From Carposina sasakii (taxonomy: Eukaryota > Arthropoda > Insecta > Lepidoptera > Carposinidae), in contig CP053161.1 of NCBI GenBank assembly GCA_014607495.2, positions 12,843,115 through 12,907,114 on the forward strand: DNA of 64,000 nt. The letters run 5' to 3'. Under the pieces are notes generated by a model that saw only the letters and a program-made list of their open reading frames with translations, was not told the origin of the DNA and did no database searches. This document shows, one piece after another, positions 34,701-46,798 of the stretch. Both the position numbers and the translations under genes were made by a program. Position 1 is the first letter of the stretch, and each line of letters begins with the position of its first letter.

Positions 34701-35040
34701 TGGGATTCATTTTACTAGACAATGATTAGGCTGTATGGGCTTAGTTCCCCTTGCCTTTCCTTCAGGATAAACTAAAAAAAAAAAAAATTAATCTCGATAA
34801 TTGATATTAATAATCAAAGCATAAGTCTAAAAAGTAGTTATTTTTATATTTATTAATACTGGTACGCACTCCTAGTCAGCCACGAATGCATTTACTACTT
34901 ACACACAGACACACGGTTGTGTAAAAAAAATGGAGTAGCCATTACATGCATGCTCATCAAGGAAATTCTACAGGTTACTTTCAGCATATTTCATTACCAA
35001 TAAAACCAGGCGATAGAAATATATAAGTAAATATAAAAAA

Positions 35041-35266
35041 ATAAATATTCACAACACATTGACCTAGTCCCACACTAAGATCCCTAAGGTCTCGTGTCGT
35101 GGTTACTAAGCAACGGTATATAAATACATAGATAAGTATATAAACATCCATGACTCGGAAACAAACATCGATATTCATCATATCAATGTTTGCACCTACC
35201 GGGATTCGAACCCTGGACCTATGGCGCCGCAGGCAGGGCCACTACCAGCTACACCAATCGGCCGTC
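35041..35266 (-). mobile_element. SINE family A, full-length
   Basis: On the minus strand: head GGCCGATTGGTGTAGCTGGT, box B GGTTCGAATCCCGGTAGGTG, body CCGAGTCATGGATGTTTATA, end GGGACTAGGTCAATGTGTTG, then an A/T tail. Box A and box B are both intact. Confidence 0.83.
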
Positions 35267-37774
35267 ATACCTATATATATGGTACGGTATAATCCTGGGT
35301 TAGGCAGACTACAGATTTTCGTTTAGTAGGTACGTTCTTAGATAACTCTTTCGCCTCATCCACGTTCATAATATATATTATACGAGTATAACGCTACCAA
35401 AACCTATTAAATAACAACCAAAATTATCGTAACCGAACCAAAAGAGTTGCTATTACAAATTTTTCGCTCCAACGGTTCCAGTCTTATTTGATTATGTATG
35501 GCAAATAGCCGTTAATAAAATGATGGTCATAATAAAATTATGATAAATATTATGGGAACATCTGGTAAAAGCTTTTTTAGAGAAATTTGGTTATGTGGCT
35601 TACATGTTCCTTTCTCTATGGTTATGGAAAATGGGCAAGCAAAAAGCATCTGCATTATAAATGTATAGATATGTATGTATGTGTTGCAGTATTATTTTTA
35701 GCCAAGCGGGACATATCTAAGACTAGTGTGATCCGTGACAATTTGTTACCTCATCGCCTGAGTGAACGTCTCTTCCATAGTCGACTCTTACGACGTACTC
35801 GTACTTACACGGAAGTAGATGCAGCTGATGTATTCTAGTGAAGCCCCGCTTCTTCAGCAATGGGTACAAAATAGGTTGATGTAGGTAAACCAGTGACGTG
35901 TTTATAGGTAGACACGGGGTTTCATAATGAAATCTTTATAAAAAGTGGCACTTTTAAACTTGAATCTTATGTAGTTACCATAAGACTCGACTTTGCTTGT
36001 ATCAATTTATGACAATAGATGCCCAGCCATACAATTGAGCTGCTATTTGTCGTGTCATTTTTTGAGTGCTGTCAATGAATCTAGTTATAATTCATCTAAG
36101 AGGTAAACGTATAGATTTAGTAAATAAAGCAAATATAGTAGGAATGTCATTTTAAGACACTTTCACTATAGGTCTACTTTTTTCAATTTTAAAATCATTA
36201 CTATAAAATTCAGAAAGCTATGTCTCATAGATATTATACTTTGCTTATAACAAATGGTCGCCAACTAATCTCCCAAGCTTTCTACAAACTTTTATTGAAG
36301 AACGTTCCAGAGAAAAAAAAACAGTGTAGTACCAAACAATACAATACAAGTGTTTCGTAGCGAATCACTCATTGTGAGGGTACTTCATTCATTGATCTAT
36401 AGATCCTTGATCCATGGATCGATCGAGCCATTGTCAAATCAAATAAGTAGTTTATCTAATGTTTTGAAACTAGTGCTCTGCTTAGTTTTGATTTTCACCA
36501 GGGATGTTCATCAATTATAGTCATTGTTCCACGATATCAATGAATTTGATTAGTGGATATACGGTCTCTTTTTAGCATACTCGGGTGAACGAGGTGCTCT
36601 GCAATTATTGACATAGAATTCATTTTCCAATGTTATAAGAAAAGTTTGAGTCAACAATATGAAATTAGAGCACGGCTGAACTACTCGGTTCTTTTAACTG
36701 TGTCTGAGCTGATCTAAGGGTGTAAAACGACGGGTAATTTATGTCACTGCATGACGAATTGGCCCTTTGTAGTCTGTGGGCTGGGTACTACTCGATATTC
36801 GGTATTGTACAGTTAATAGTCATAATTGATTGTTTGGCAAATGACAGTTATTATAACCATTGTGTATTAATAAAATTATGTACTAGTTATGTAATAGTTT
36901 GACAATAGACGAAGAATATATACTAGAGGGGAAATTCGGAATAAATAATACAATGAATTAGAAATAATTCGATATAAAAATAATTGGTTCGTATCTACGC
37001 GGGACAACCTATTTGTATTTAACTAAAATGAGATATTTTATAGACGAAAATACATTTTCTTGTGTTGGCAAAACTACAATAGCAGTCTATTTAGTTTGGA
37101 CCTGCTATTTGACATAGTTATTATGGCGAAAAATATATATTTTACTAGTTGTGGATATAAGATTTTGTCCGCGTGGACTAGAGAATGTCGTATGTCCTTC
37201 TCCGTACTCCCAACCACTTATATGTAAAGATATATAGAGAAAAATAAGAATATTAGTTGAGTAAATAAAGCGTAAAGATGCAACACAAAAACAAACTTAC
37301 TTTCGCATTGTAAAATTAGTTTAAATATGACAGAGCATAGTATGTTTAAAACGAAACGTGTTTTAAGGTGTGTTTATAAAACTATGTGCTAAAGGTATGT
37401 GGTTGTAACAAAATGTATGTTATATAGTATCCAGGCAGGAAGCCATTGTATCTGGTATCGGCAGTAAACCTGAATTATCACCTAAGCTTCCTGTACTTCT
37501 AAATAATAATAAATAATATAAACCAACCAATTATTTCTAATCAAATATTTTGTCCTTTATAATCGCTTTATATATAACCCTGAATCATGTTCAAACAAAT
37601 TCCGACGTTCACTCAAACATTTCATTGAATATTAGAGTCTATTTTGGTACCCGTCTGATGGCTCAGGGGCTAAAGATAATTTGCTAGCGGATATCGAACG
37701 GTTACTTTGATAGGTTTAAAATTTCACGGTTTCTGGACAAATTGCTAGTATTTAGAATTTGTATAAATAAATAA
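35267..37774. other. Non-coding DNA with repeat G and H fragments
   Basis: A repeat G copy lies at about 35690-35850 (AGTCGACTCTTACGACG, GCAGCTGATGTATTCTAGTG). A diverged repeat H copy lies at about 37130-37320 (GTCCGCGTGGACTAGAGAAT, CTTACTTTCGCATTG). No gene supported. Confidence 0.5.
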
Positions 37775-40387
37775 ATTCCCCGAGGGGCACGTATTTCTGT
37801 TGCACAAAAATTGTCATCAGAAATACGTGCGGCGACCACATACAACACAAAGGAAGCCTCGGAACATTTATTAACATTCGCCTTCCGCATCCTCCATGTT
37901 CAGCAGAAAAACTCAGATAATAGGTCATCTCTCACATCCCACATTAAGGAAAACTGTTCTTCTGATACCCCTCTTCCCAGATATAATGCTAAATCCCATC
38001 GTGCACCCATAAATACCTCCAAAGTTATTGAATCTAAATTGAGCGAAGGTGACATTAAAGGAGCCGCAAGGCTCCTTTTTTCAAGCGATGCTATTGCCCC
38101 CGATACACCTGAAACCCTGACAAGTCTCCTGGACAAACATCCTTCTCCAGCAGCATCCCCTAACCTCCCTGACAGCCCCAACCCAACAGATGCGGCCCTC
38201 GTGGTCTCCGCCGACACAATTCGCCAGGCCATTTTTTCCTTCCCAGGAGGCTCCGCCAGCGGCTTAGATGGTATCTCGCCTCAGCACCTCAAAGATTTAA
38301 TCTCTGGAGGCTGCGGTGAGGCCGGCGAGGCCCTCACGAAGGAGCTAACGGCCATGGCAAATCTAATGCTCTCAGGTAAAGTTTGCGCCGACGTAGTCAC
38401 AACCCTATACGGAGCAAACTTGTGCGCACTGAGGAAAAGAGATGGCGGAATCAGGCCTATCGCTGTAGGCACAACCTTCCGCCGTCTCGTTGCCAAAATG
38501 TGCTGCAGGAGCGCCGCCGACGACCTAGCCAAACATTTTCAACCACACCAATTGGGCTTCGGCTCGAGGGGGGGCTGCGAGGCCGCCGTACACTCACTTC
38601 GCGCCTTCCTATGCGACCAGGGTGACGGGGTGTTGCTGAAGGTGGATATAAAGAACGCTTTTAACACCGTTGATAGGGGCGCCCTCTTGACACAAATCAA
38701 ATTTAAAACCCCGTCTATTTATAATTTTCTTTGGCAGTGCTACAGTGCACCCACCAATCTGCTCTACAAGAATAATTTACTACTTTCGGCCGTAGGCTGC
38801 CAATAGGGCGACCCCTTGGAGCCGGCCATTTTTAGTTTGGCTATCCATCCAATTATTGAAAAAATTAAATCTAAATTTAACGTGTGGTATCTCGATGATG
38901 GCACCCTGGGAGGCGAAGCGAGTACTGTCCTAAGTGACCTAAAACTACTGATGCAGGAACTGCAGCTTATTGGGCTAGAACTCAATACAGCCAAATGTGA
39001 GCTATATGTTCCTGCTTCAAACCCAGTTCGCTCCACTATTATTTCAGATTTTAACATGCTTGCCCCAAATTTAACAATAGTCGACAGAAGCTCGCTTCGT
39101 CTATTAGGTTCGCCCATCATGGACGAATCGCTGCCGTCTTTTGTAGAAGACAAAATTCAAAACTTCGCGGATGTGTCAGATCGCCTTTTAAAAATCAACA
39201 CCCACATGGCATACTTCATCATTCAGCACTGTCTTTTTGCACCAAAATTCATGTATACACTCCGCTGCTGTCAGCTTTGGTAATTTCCAGATCTCCTATC
39301 CATTTTAGACACAACAATAAAAAACAGCCTTTCCTCCATAATAAACATCAGTCTGAATAACCGCTCATGGGCACAAGCCTCTCTACCGATCAGATTTGGG
39401 GGACTGGGTGTCCGTAAAATTTCCAGTATTTCACTCCCAGCTTTTCTATCTTCAGCCCATAGCGTTCAAACCTTAGTATCCAAAATTCTCAATCAACCGC
39501 AACCGGAAATACCGTTCTTGGCTTAAGCTAAAAATGCCTGGGAATTGGCCTGCCCAAACGGTGTGGAGCCTTCAAATCCTTGCTCGCAACGGCTTTGGGA
39601 CGAGCCACTCTGCAAATTGGTACGGAATAATCTCTTAGAAACGTCAGCCAGTTCTGCAGAGCGTGCCCGTCTCTTAGCCTTAGGCGAGTGGGAGTCGGGT
39701 CTGTGGCTTCAGGCTCTACCATCCCCCAATATCGGCACCCTCCTAGACCGGACCACTTTCCGCATTGCGACCTCCCTCCGTTTAGGTGCACCATGCAACG
39801 TCCTCCATCGCTGCCGCTGTGGCGATGTCGTCGACCAACAAGGCCACCATGGCCTCTCATGTATGAGAAGCGCTGGCCGCATATCCCGCCACGCCAATTT
39901 AAATGACGTCATCCGCCGGGCTCTTTCCACCGCCGGGGCACCATCAGTACTAGAACCTGTTGGCCTGGTGCGCGACGATGGCAAGAGACCCGACGGCATG
40001 ACCCTCGTGCCTTGGAAGATGGGGCGCTCTCTGGTGTGGGACGCAACCTGCGTTGACACCTTAGCAGCGTCCCATCTCTCAGGCACAACAATCAAAAGTG
40101 GCTCTGCGGCCAATGCAGCTGAAAATCTCAAACGACGCAAATACGCAAACCTCAGTGGTGACTACCTATTTGAGCCGTTTGGGGTTGAAACCATGGGGCC
40201 ATGGGGTCCAGGAGCCCACAACCTTTTTAAGGATATTTCAAAAAGGTTGGTCGAGGCATCTCATGACCAGAGGGCTGGTTCATTTTTTGGACAGCGAGTA
40301 AGCCTTGCTATCCAGCGGGGTAACGCTGCCAGCCTTTTGGGCGCGGTGCCAGCGGTGGAGGACTTGCAAGGAGTCTTCTATTTGTAA
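37775..40387 (+). pseudogene. LINE with RT, CCHC and restriction-like endonuclease domains
   Basis: One frame spans the whole interval with only three stops (38804-38806 TAG, 39281-39283 TAA, 39524-39526 TAA) and no frameshift. Domains in order: an RT finger segment (GGSASGLDGISPQHL), motif with KRDGGIRPIAVG, palm motif A VDIKNAF (aspartate at 38645), motif C YLDDG (38888-38902), and a thumb-like SWAQASLPIRFGGLGVR. Then a CCHC knuckle C-X1-C-X8-H-X4-C (39812-39862) and a PD-X15-D site (PD at 39989-39994, D at 40040-40042) in a RPDGMTL...LVWDAT context. RT followed by CCHC and a PD-(D/E)XK-like nuclease is the layout of R2/NeSL-type non-LTR elements. The exact clade is not resolved. The N-terminal region is missing (5' truncation). 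Its base composition is clearly more GC-rich than the flanks. Confidence 0.88.
37787..37830. repeat. Hairpin near 5' end of the LINE
   Basis: GCACGTATTTCTG (37787-37799) faces its exact complement CAGAAATACGTGC (37818-37830) across an 18-nt loop. It lies within the first codons of the retained LINE frame. It may be a local inverted duplication created at insertion. Confidence 0.75.
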
Positions 40388-40506
40388 ATTTTATTTTATT
40401 TTGTAGCTCTAGTTTTTTTTTTTTTTTTTTTTACGTAGGTTTAGTTATTATTGTAAATAATTATAGATAAATAAATGTTACATATTACAGTAATAAAAAA
40501 AAAAAA
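40388..40506 (+). mobile_element. 3' UTR and A-tail of the LINE
   Basis: Short UTR after the LINE stop with a T-run (40414-40432), an AATAAA-type signal (AGATAAATAAATG) and a terminal A-run at 40496-40506, consistent with target-primed reverse transcription. No flanking duplication could be identified. Confidence 0.7.
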
Positions 40507-42057
40507 TTAGCCGCGTTAAATTAAAAAAACGCGGAAAATAATTATCAACATTTTCTTTTGTTTATAAGTAGCTCAAGGAAAAAACTTATCTATAAACAAG
40601 GTAAGTACTTTCTTAATTATTTTAATTGACAACAGAATCCGTACCTACGTTATTTTGTTCTGTATATATAGTTAAATAAGGCAGCAAATACATAAATCTA
40701 GTTTAAAGTTAAATAGAGAATTGACAGGAGGGCTCTTTCTGTTTATGTACAAAACATCAAGACAGAGTTATGTGTGAATGAATGAATGGAGCAATTTAGC
40801 ATTTGCTGTAAGTGGGCCAACACAGAGTGTTGTGACTACACAGAGTGAAGCATTCATAGTAAGCTCGGCAACGATATTCCATGGAGTAGGGATGTGTATT
40901 GACGCGTTATCCACCCACGCATACAAAACATAGTAAGCTCGGCACCTACTGGAAAATACGCACACATACCCAACGCGCCGCCATTTCGGTGCTTCAACCT
41001 GTGCAGTGACAGCATTACGTCCGTTGGTCTTTATACGTTCATGCTTCTACACAAGTAATCTAAAGTTCACATACGGGTGTGACAGGTTATTTGTACTCGT
41101 ATGAGATAATCTATAGGATTATAAATTATTTATATCTATCTATACTGTAAGTGAATAAAAGAGGTGAAAGATTTAAGTCTCTGTCTGAATTAGAGTTTAT
41201 TGGATTCTAGATACGACGCTGTCTTAAAAACATTGATGTAAAATAAAAGACAGCGCACTCTAATCTCGGATCACAATGCTGGAGTTATCATGGATGCATT
41301 CTATTTTGTTTATACGTACTTATACATACATACAAACGCATATAGTCACGCCCATTATATAGCAAAAAAGTTTAGCAGAAGTGTACAATTTACACACCCA
41401 CTTTTCACTACTTAGTTAGCCTTTTAAGTCGCACGTGGTAATATAATAACTCCAAGAATTTATGAGATAAAGGCAGGTAGATGATAATGAACGCCGATGA
41501 TGATAGCATACACGTTGCTACATAAAGGTACATACATAGCTATATTCTTTCATTCTCATTGTCCCACCCATAGGACAGAGCGCCGGCACGAGAGGGGATA
41601 GAGATAGCGCAGGACCAATGGATTTACGTGCTTTCCGAGGCACGAGCTAAGTGTTAATTTCTCTACATTAAAATTCGTACATACCTACGTGAAATAAATT
41701 CAGTGGTACAAGCCCGTATCTGGGTTTGAACCTACGCCCCTCGATTGGAAGGCGCACTTCTTGGAACTACTAAGACTGGCATTAGTGGATTTTAAAATAT
41801 TATATAACCGAAAAGTGTTTCTATCAGCGTCTCTACAAGTTACAAGTTCATTGGCGAAGTCTGTTGCGCAGACTGAGATTTTAAAATAATGGCAGGATTT
41901 AGGAAATCTGTTTCCATTGAATGCAATTTAACAAGCGGAGAGAACTTGGAAATATATTATGTGGGATGGCTTTTAGAAAATCTTTTACGTTTTGTTTCTT
42001 GCAAAATATACTACTTACTATTACTTACTATATATAATATAAGACGATGATGATGAT
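40507..42057. other. Non-coding DNA with SINE C fragment
   Basis: No gene supported. A partial SINE family C copy is at 41550-41762 (TTACGTGCTTTCCGAGGCAC, AGCTAAGTG). CATAGTAAGCTCGGCA occurs twice (about 40855 and 40930). A degenerate ATAGTCACGCC repeat is at about 41340-41440. Confidence 0.5.
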
Positions 42058-42377
42058 CTCCGACCGTATTTCGGTCAAGGTGACCAATCTCTACGAAGAT
42101 TGGCCAGGTACGCAGGAGCTATTATAGTGCACAAGTGTGTGCGCAAACAGAGATGCACTCTCTATTCCGTCACTCTCATAGTCTGATGGGACGGAAAGAT
42201 CAGGGAGAGATCAGGCGCAGGACCAACGGTTTTACGTGCTTTCCGAGGCACGAGCTAAGTGACAATTTTGCAACATTAAAATCTGTATATGAAATAAATT
42301 CATAGGTACAGGCCCGTGACCGAACTTACGCCTCCCGCTTGGAAGATGCACGTCTTAACCACTGGGCTATCACCGCT
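42058..42377 (-). mobile_element. SINE family C
   Basis: Plus-strand CTCCGACCGTATTTCGGTCA through TTACGTGCTTTCCGAGGCAC and on to ACCACTGGGCTATCACCGC. The box B region is partly deleted compared with 56431-56768. The low-coordinate end abuts an (ATG)n run (42045-42056). Confidence 0.8.
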
Positions 42378-42540
42378 ATTACACTTATATACAAGTCAAC
42401 CTGTTTCAGTCCACTGCTGAACGTACGCTTTCCCTAAAATAACGGCCATATACGGCTATTGCCATAGGAGGGTTTCTGGTTTATGCCCATAGTCACCACG
42501 CTGGACAGACGGTTTAGTGACCAGGGTGATTTTCGGACTA

Positions 42541-42828
42541 TACAGGATGTTTTTTCGATGCCACCCTTAACGAAGGGTACGTACTCTATACATCAAATAA
42601 AGTAAATTTATGCCAAAAAAATGCTGGGAAACGATGTAATTTATTTTTAATTTTTTGTTTTTATTACTTGATTGGGCGAAATTTATAGTGTCCAGTGTTT
42701 ATACTAGTTTTTTCATAGACAGATATTAATTATTTCTCGAGAAAAAAGCTTCCACGGAGAAAAATGATCGTGATGATGAGGAAATTCCGTAGTTTTCGTG
42801 AACGTTGACGACCAAAAATCATCCTGTA
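42541..42828. mobile_element. MITE family A, internally deleted copy
   Basis: Ends TACAGGATG and CATCCTGTA are exact complements. The copy lacks the AGACTGCGTTTTTCTGC segment, so the deletion differs from those at 13954-14226 and 58976-59137. TA lies before the left end and TT after the right end. Confidence 0.8.
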
Positions 42829-44348
42829 TTGTCAACATGGGAGGATAATATAAGGAGTGATAATGTTATAAGCAATTTCAAGACCCAATTTCATTATTAG
42901 ATTGCTTTTAATATGAAAGCTATTATGTTAAACATAGTGCGTTTGATATAAAGAATTTAGTACAAAACTTATTACATTAAATGCGGCAGTTTCAAAACAG
43001 TTCAAGAAATCGCTTAAAAGGGAAATTTGGAATATCTTCTGACACGCCAAAACACAATGAAAAACTTTTTTATTTATCCTCACCTAATTTTCACAATAAA
43101 ACGTTTACTTATTAGTTTACAAACAAAACTCCGTTTCAATCCGAATCGAATCTTAAATACAAACAGAGTTCGCGAATTTGGAGACTGTTTCATGGAATAC
43201 CTCCCGTGCCCGATTTCGGAACTAAAATTTTATGTACTTAGTTACATAGATAACATAGATATGCAGATAGTAACTAGCTCCATCATTCAACGAAACTATT
43301 TGGTAAAACGCACTCAAGTAAAATTCAAAATCAAGGATCAAACCCGTTCCGATTCGTTTCGGTACAGCACGATATCGCATTGTATTGTCATTGCCATCTG
43401 GTTACTTAAAAACGAAATGTCAATCAAAATAGAACCCTAAACAGCATTACTTAAGATCAACAATACTGGAGAAGTTAAGGCAGAAACTTTTGGCGTTAAA
43501 ATTGAATAAGATTATAAGTCTAATGATGTAGGAGCAAGTGAAATAGATCTTTTGGAAGTAGATATAAAGCTGAAAATCGTTGTAATAGAATAATTTGATG
43601 GTTGACATAAGTTTTGAAAGCCGTAGCCTATTAGCAATGACACAACACACGGTTGTCAGCGTGATTCGGGATTTATTATAGGCGACAATAATTTTGCGGA
43701 TCATCAAATTCAGTAAATTTTTGTTGCGTTAGTAATAAGGGTGGTTTTATTGTGTTTTTGGATGTTGCAACTGTAAATAAATTTGCCGATTGAATAGCTG
43801 TTGAATCAAATAATTAGTAAAAGCGTAACAAGGCACTTGATGGTAATTTTCATTATTACAATAACAATACACTATCATGCATTATTAATTGTTGAATTCG
43901 AAGCATAATTCTTATTTATAAAAAAAAAAGATTGGATGGAAGTTTGTTTAGGTAGGTCGATAACGCCAAAATAACGGCTCAACGGATTTGGATGAAATTT
44001 GGCACACATTATGAATCACACACTTTAATACAATTTGGTACACTTCGAGTTTTTTTGCAATCCTTATTGCATTTTTGATGCTGATTTCAGAAATTATCTC
44101 TACTCTGGTCATCGTCATCAAATTATATTATTATTATCCAAAAACAATATCCAAACAAATTATAAACAAATAAACGTAATTTCCCATGCCGCAGTCACCC
44201 TTGTAACCGAAATATCCTTTCTGCAAATAAATCAAATTGAGAACACACTCAATGACAGTTCGAACGGAAAGAAGTACTAGCTGATGAAAAACAAATTCCG
44301 CATTCAAATGGGTACCAAATTCAAACAGATACCCAATGAAAAGACGAT
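42829..44348. other. Non-coding DNA with two long unassigned frames
   Basis: A 137-codon frame at 43027-43440 (TTG start) and an 81-codon frame at 44035-44280 have no recognisable domain and no strong start. I do not call them genes, although 43027-43440 is long for AT-rich sequence. Confidence 0.35.
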
Positions 44349-44503
44349 GCGCCGCGTGGCGATCTAATAGCCAGACCAAATTTATAATGCTAGTTCGACA
44401 AACAAATAAATCTCTAAATTGAATTGTAGGAGAATAGTAATAAAGTTTAGGGTGTGTTACGCTAAAGGTACAATAAAATTTGTATGAAGCCACGCGGCAG
44501 CGC
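44349..44503. repeat. Foldback repeat with GC-rich arms
   Basis: GCGCCGCGTGGC (44349-44360) faces GCCACGCGGCAGCGC (44489-44503), near-complementary apart from a small insertion, enclosing about 130 bp of AT-rich sequence. GC-rich arms in AT-rich surroundings suggest a small mobile element. Confidence 0.5.
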
Positions 44504-45601
44504 GTCCCTCCATAGATAATTAATGCTTTCGGCAAATAATTACGTATTTGATTTTAGATGGATGATGGTTGTTGAGTAAACATACATTTCCCAACCCTAA
44601 GTAAAAATCTATTTTATGACAACTTTACCCGATTTTCGATTATAAGAGAATCCTCCTGTGTAGATGATAGAGATGAAATTGCAAGTAATGACTTAAAAGT
44701 TTTCGTTAATAATGTTATAAACTTGCGTTTGAAGCACTGCAAAGTACGTGTGGGAGAGATTCGTGGCGTTGGCTTATCCAATAAAACTAAGTTTAATATA
44801 GTACAAGCAGAATAGTTTGCTATAAAAAATGGTATACAAAAGCAATTTCTTTGCTATTTTAGTTATCAAGGTGTTATTATGAGTCTATAATTTCATAAAA
44901 TGAATAAAGGTACCTATTCGGTGTGTGTGTGTTTTTACGTTAGCAAAAAAGTCTTCAATAGGTACAGATGTTATTATTATATACTAGGTACTAGAGCGCT
45001 AATAAATATTATAATCACAACGATAAGAACGTAAATTTATAAAATGTAAAACGTAAAATGAAATAACCCGATGCAAGTATGCGTCTAACTCAGTGCTGCA
45101 AAAAGACGACCCTGAAAAACTACGCTGAAAATTATAAATTGATCAATCTGTCATACTGTCATAAATATAATAAAACGTAAGTAGCAACCTTTTGTAGGTT
45201 CCCAAAGCTATATAATACAATATCAAGTTTTGTAAGAGAACTCCCAAAACAATTTAACTATCAAAATATATCAAGAAGCACTAAGCAATTAATCTCAACA
45301 ATTCTCATAGAACTAGTAGTAATTTCCTTATGGTCCCCTAAATACCAGAAAGCTCTCAACATTCTTTGCACCCTAATAAAATAAGCAATGACATTTAATT
45401 AAGCAACCCTAATAAATAGCGAGCATTCCATATGTGTGAGACCGAAGGACAATATTAGATGAAAATTATTTTCATTTAGTTTGGACCTTAGGCTAGACTT
45501 ACCTATAGATAACTAGATTTTCGCCTGCGACTTTGTGCACGTAAACTTTGCCTGATTTAAACACGTAAAACATGATTTTGGAAAATGCTAACATAGCTAT
45601 C

Positions 45602-45775
45602 GGAAAAATAACGTTGCCAATAATGTAATTTCAAAAAGAGATGGTAAAATTTCGTCATCCGAGTAATTGACCCGGTGGCTCAGTGGTAAGAACGCTGGCA
45701 CGGAATGCAGAGGTCGTGGGTTCGATTCCCACCCGGGTGAGGAATTTTTTCCATTTCTTTATTGATAATTTTAAA
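45602..45775 (+). mobile_element. SINE family D, most complete copy
   Basis: GAAAAATAACGTTGCCAATA starts a 60-bp leader shared with 16122-16287. The tRNA-like region then runs ACCCGGTGGCTCAGTGG to GTGGGTTCGATTCCCACCCG, in which the T-arm pairs perfectly (GTGGG with CCCAC) and the acceptor ends pair over six bases. The tail is GAGGAATTTTTTCCATTTC. It could fold as a tRNA, but the repeated leader and tail show it is a SINE. Confidence 0.82.
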
Positions 45776-46340
45776 TTTATTGTATATCCGGATATGGCAC
45801 GTGATCTTTCGCTTATTTATAGCAAGACCCTTTTACATTCATTTAAAAGGACCTGCAGAAAATATTTCATGACCAATTTTATTAGACTTCTTGTATAAAT
45901 AATGTTAATATGATAGAAAAGAGATCCCTTTTTACGAAACTCAAATGTAATGTAGACAATAAGGCCAGACAGAGAGTTTGACTTTATAAGCTATACTCAT
46001 AATATTCCATCGATAGAATGGCTGCACGATGACAGATAGTGACAATTTTCTTCTCAATTATTTTTTCCAATCAGTCAGAATTTGACCTAATTTGGCTGTG
46101 GGATTTCGTTTCTGACCCTACAGTTCTGGCTACCCGCTACCAAAATAGCTGTATGTATAATATAAGTATGCAGAATTTGATTATGTCAGTCTACCTCGAA
46201 GCTGGAGACAGGAAATATTCGCTTGGATGCAAAAAGTTATATTTTGGACCTAGGACGTTTGACATACTCGTAATTATATATTGAAATTTGAGTAATAACC
46301 AGCCAAAAATAAAAACAGAATTAAGTGTTTGTTCATAAAA

Positions 46341-46346
46341 TTTATT
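46341..46346 (-). terminator. Polyadenylation signal of ind
   Basis: AATAAA on the minus strand, the first one downstream of the ind stop codon. It implies a 3' UTR of about 460-480 nt ending near 46320. Confidence 0.65.
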
Positions 46347-46798
46347 ACAGCTAACAAGTTTAAAATTTTAGTAAAAATATATGTTTCTACAAACGATCTT
46401 TGTGTACACACATTAGGTTATCATTTGATATAAATTACTATTTACAAATTACTAGACATCTTAGTATTTACAAACTGTTATTGACAAAATATTTTCATCT
46501 TCATAAATTCATCATAATTATCATTACCGTTCATCAAAAATATCACTTACTTACTTCAATATAATTGAGCTAACAAGCTTTCACAAAAAATTACAAATCA
46601 CTTACTAAATATGTGAATGCTTTTGGAATCAATATTAATTAATGGATCAATTGGTAAACTTCAGATTATTACTATGAGACAGTTTCTTGTGTTAATTTCG
46701 TTACAAAATAAACATACATTACATTTAGATTTTATCTTAGCACAAGTTTAATTTAGTTTAGATTCACTTTTAGTTAATTATCCACTAATTTTACTTGG

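Noticed and set aside
37775..40387. DIRS, Penelope or LTR-type reverse transcriptase
   Set aside because: No LTRs, no GIY-YIG or tyrosine recombinase; the RT is followed by CCHC and a PD-(D/E)XK-like site as in RLE-type LINEs.
43027..43440. A 137-codon plus-strand frame
   Set aside because: TTG start, AT-driven composition and no domain; insufficient support for a gene.
45669..45738. A functional tRNA gene
   Set aside because: The tRNA-like fold is good, but the same leader and tail recur at 16122-16287 and the tail at 49132-49260, so it is a SINE head.
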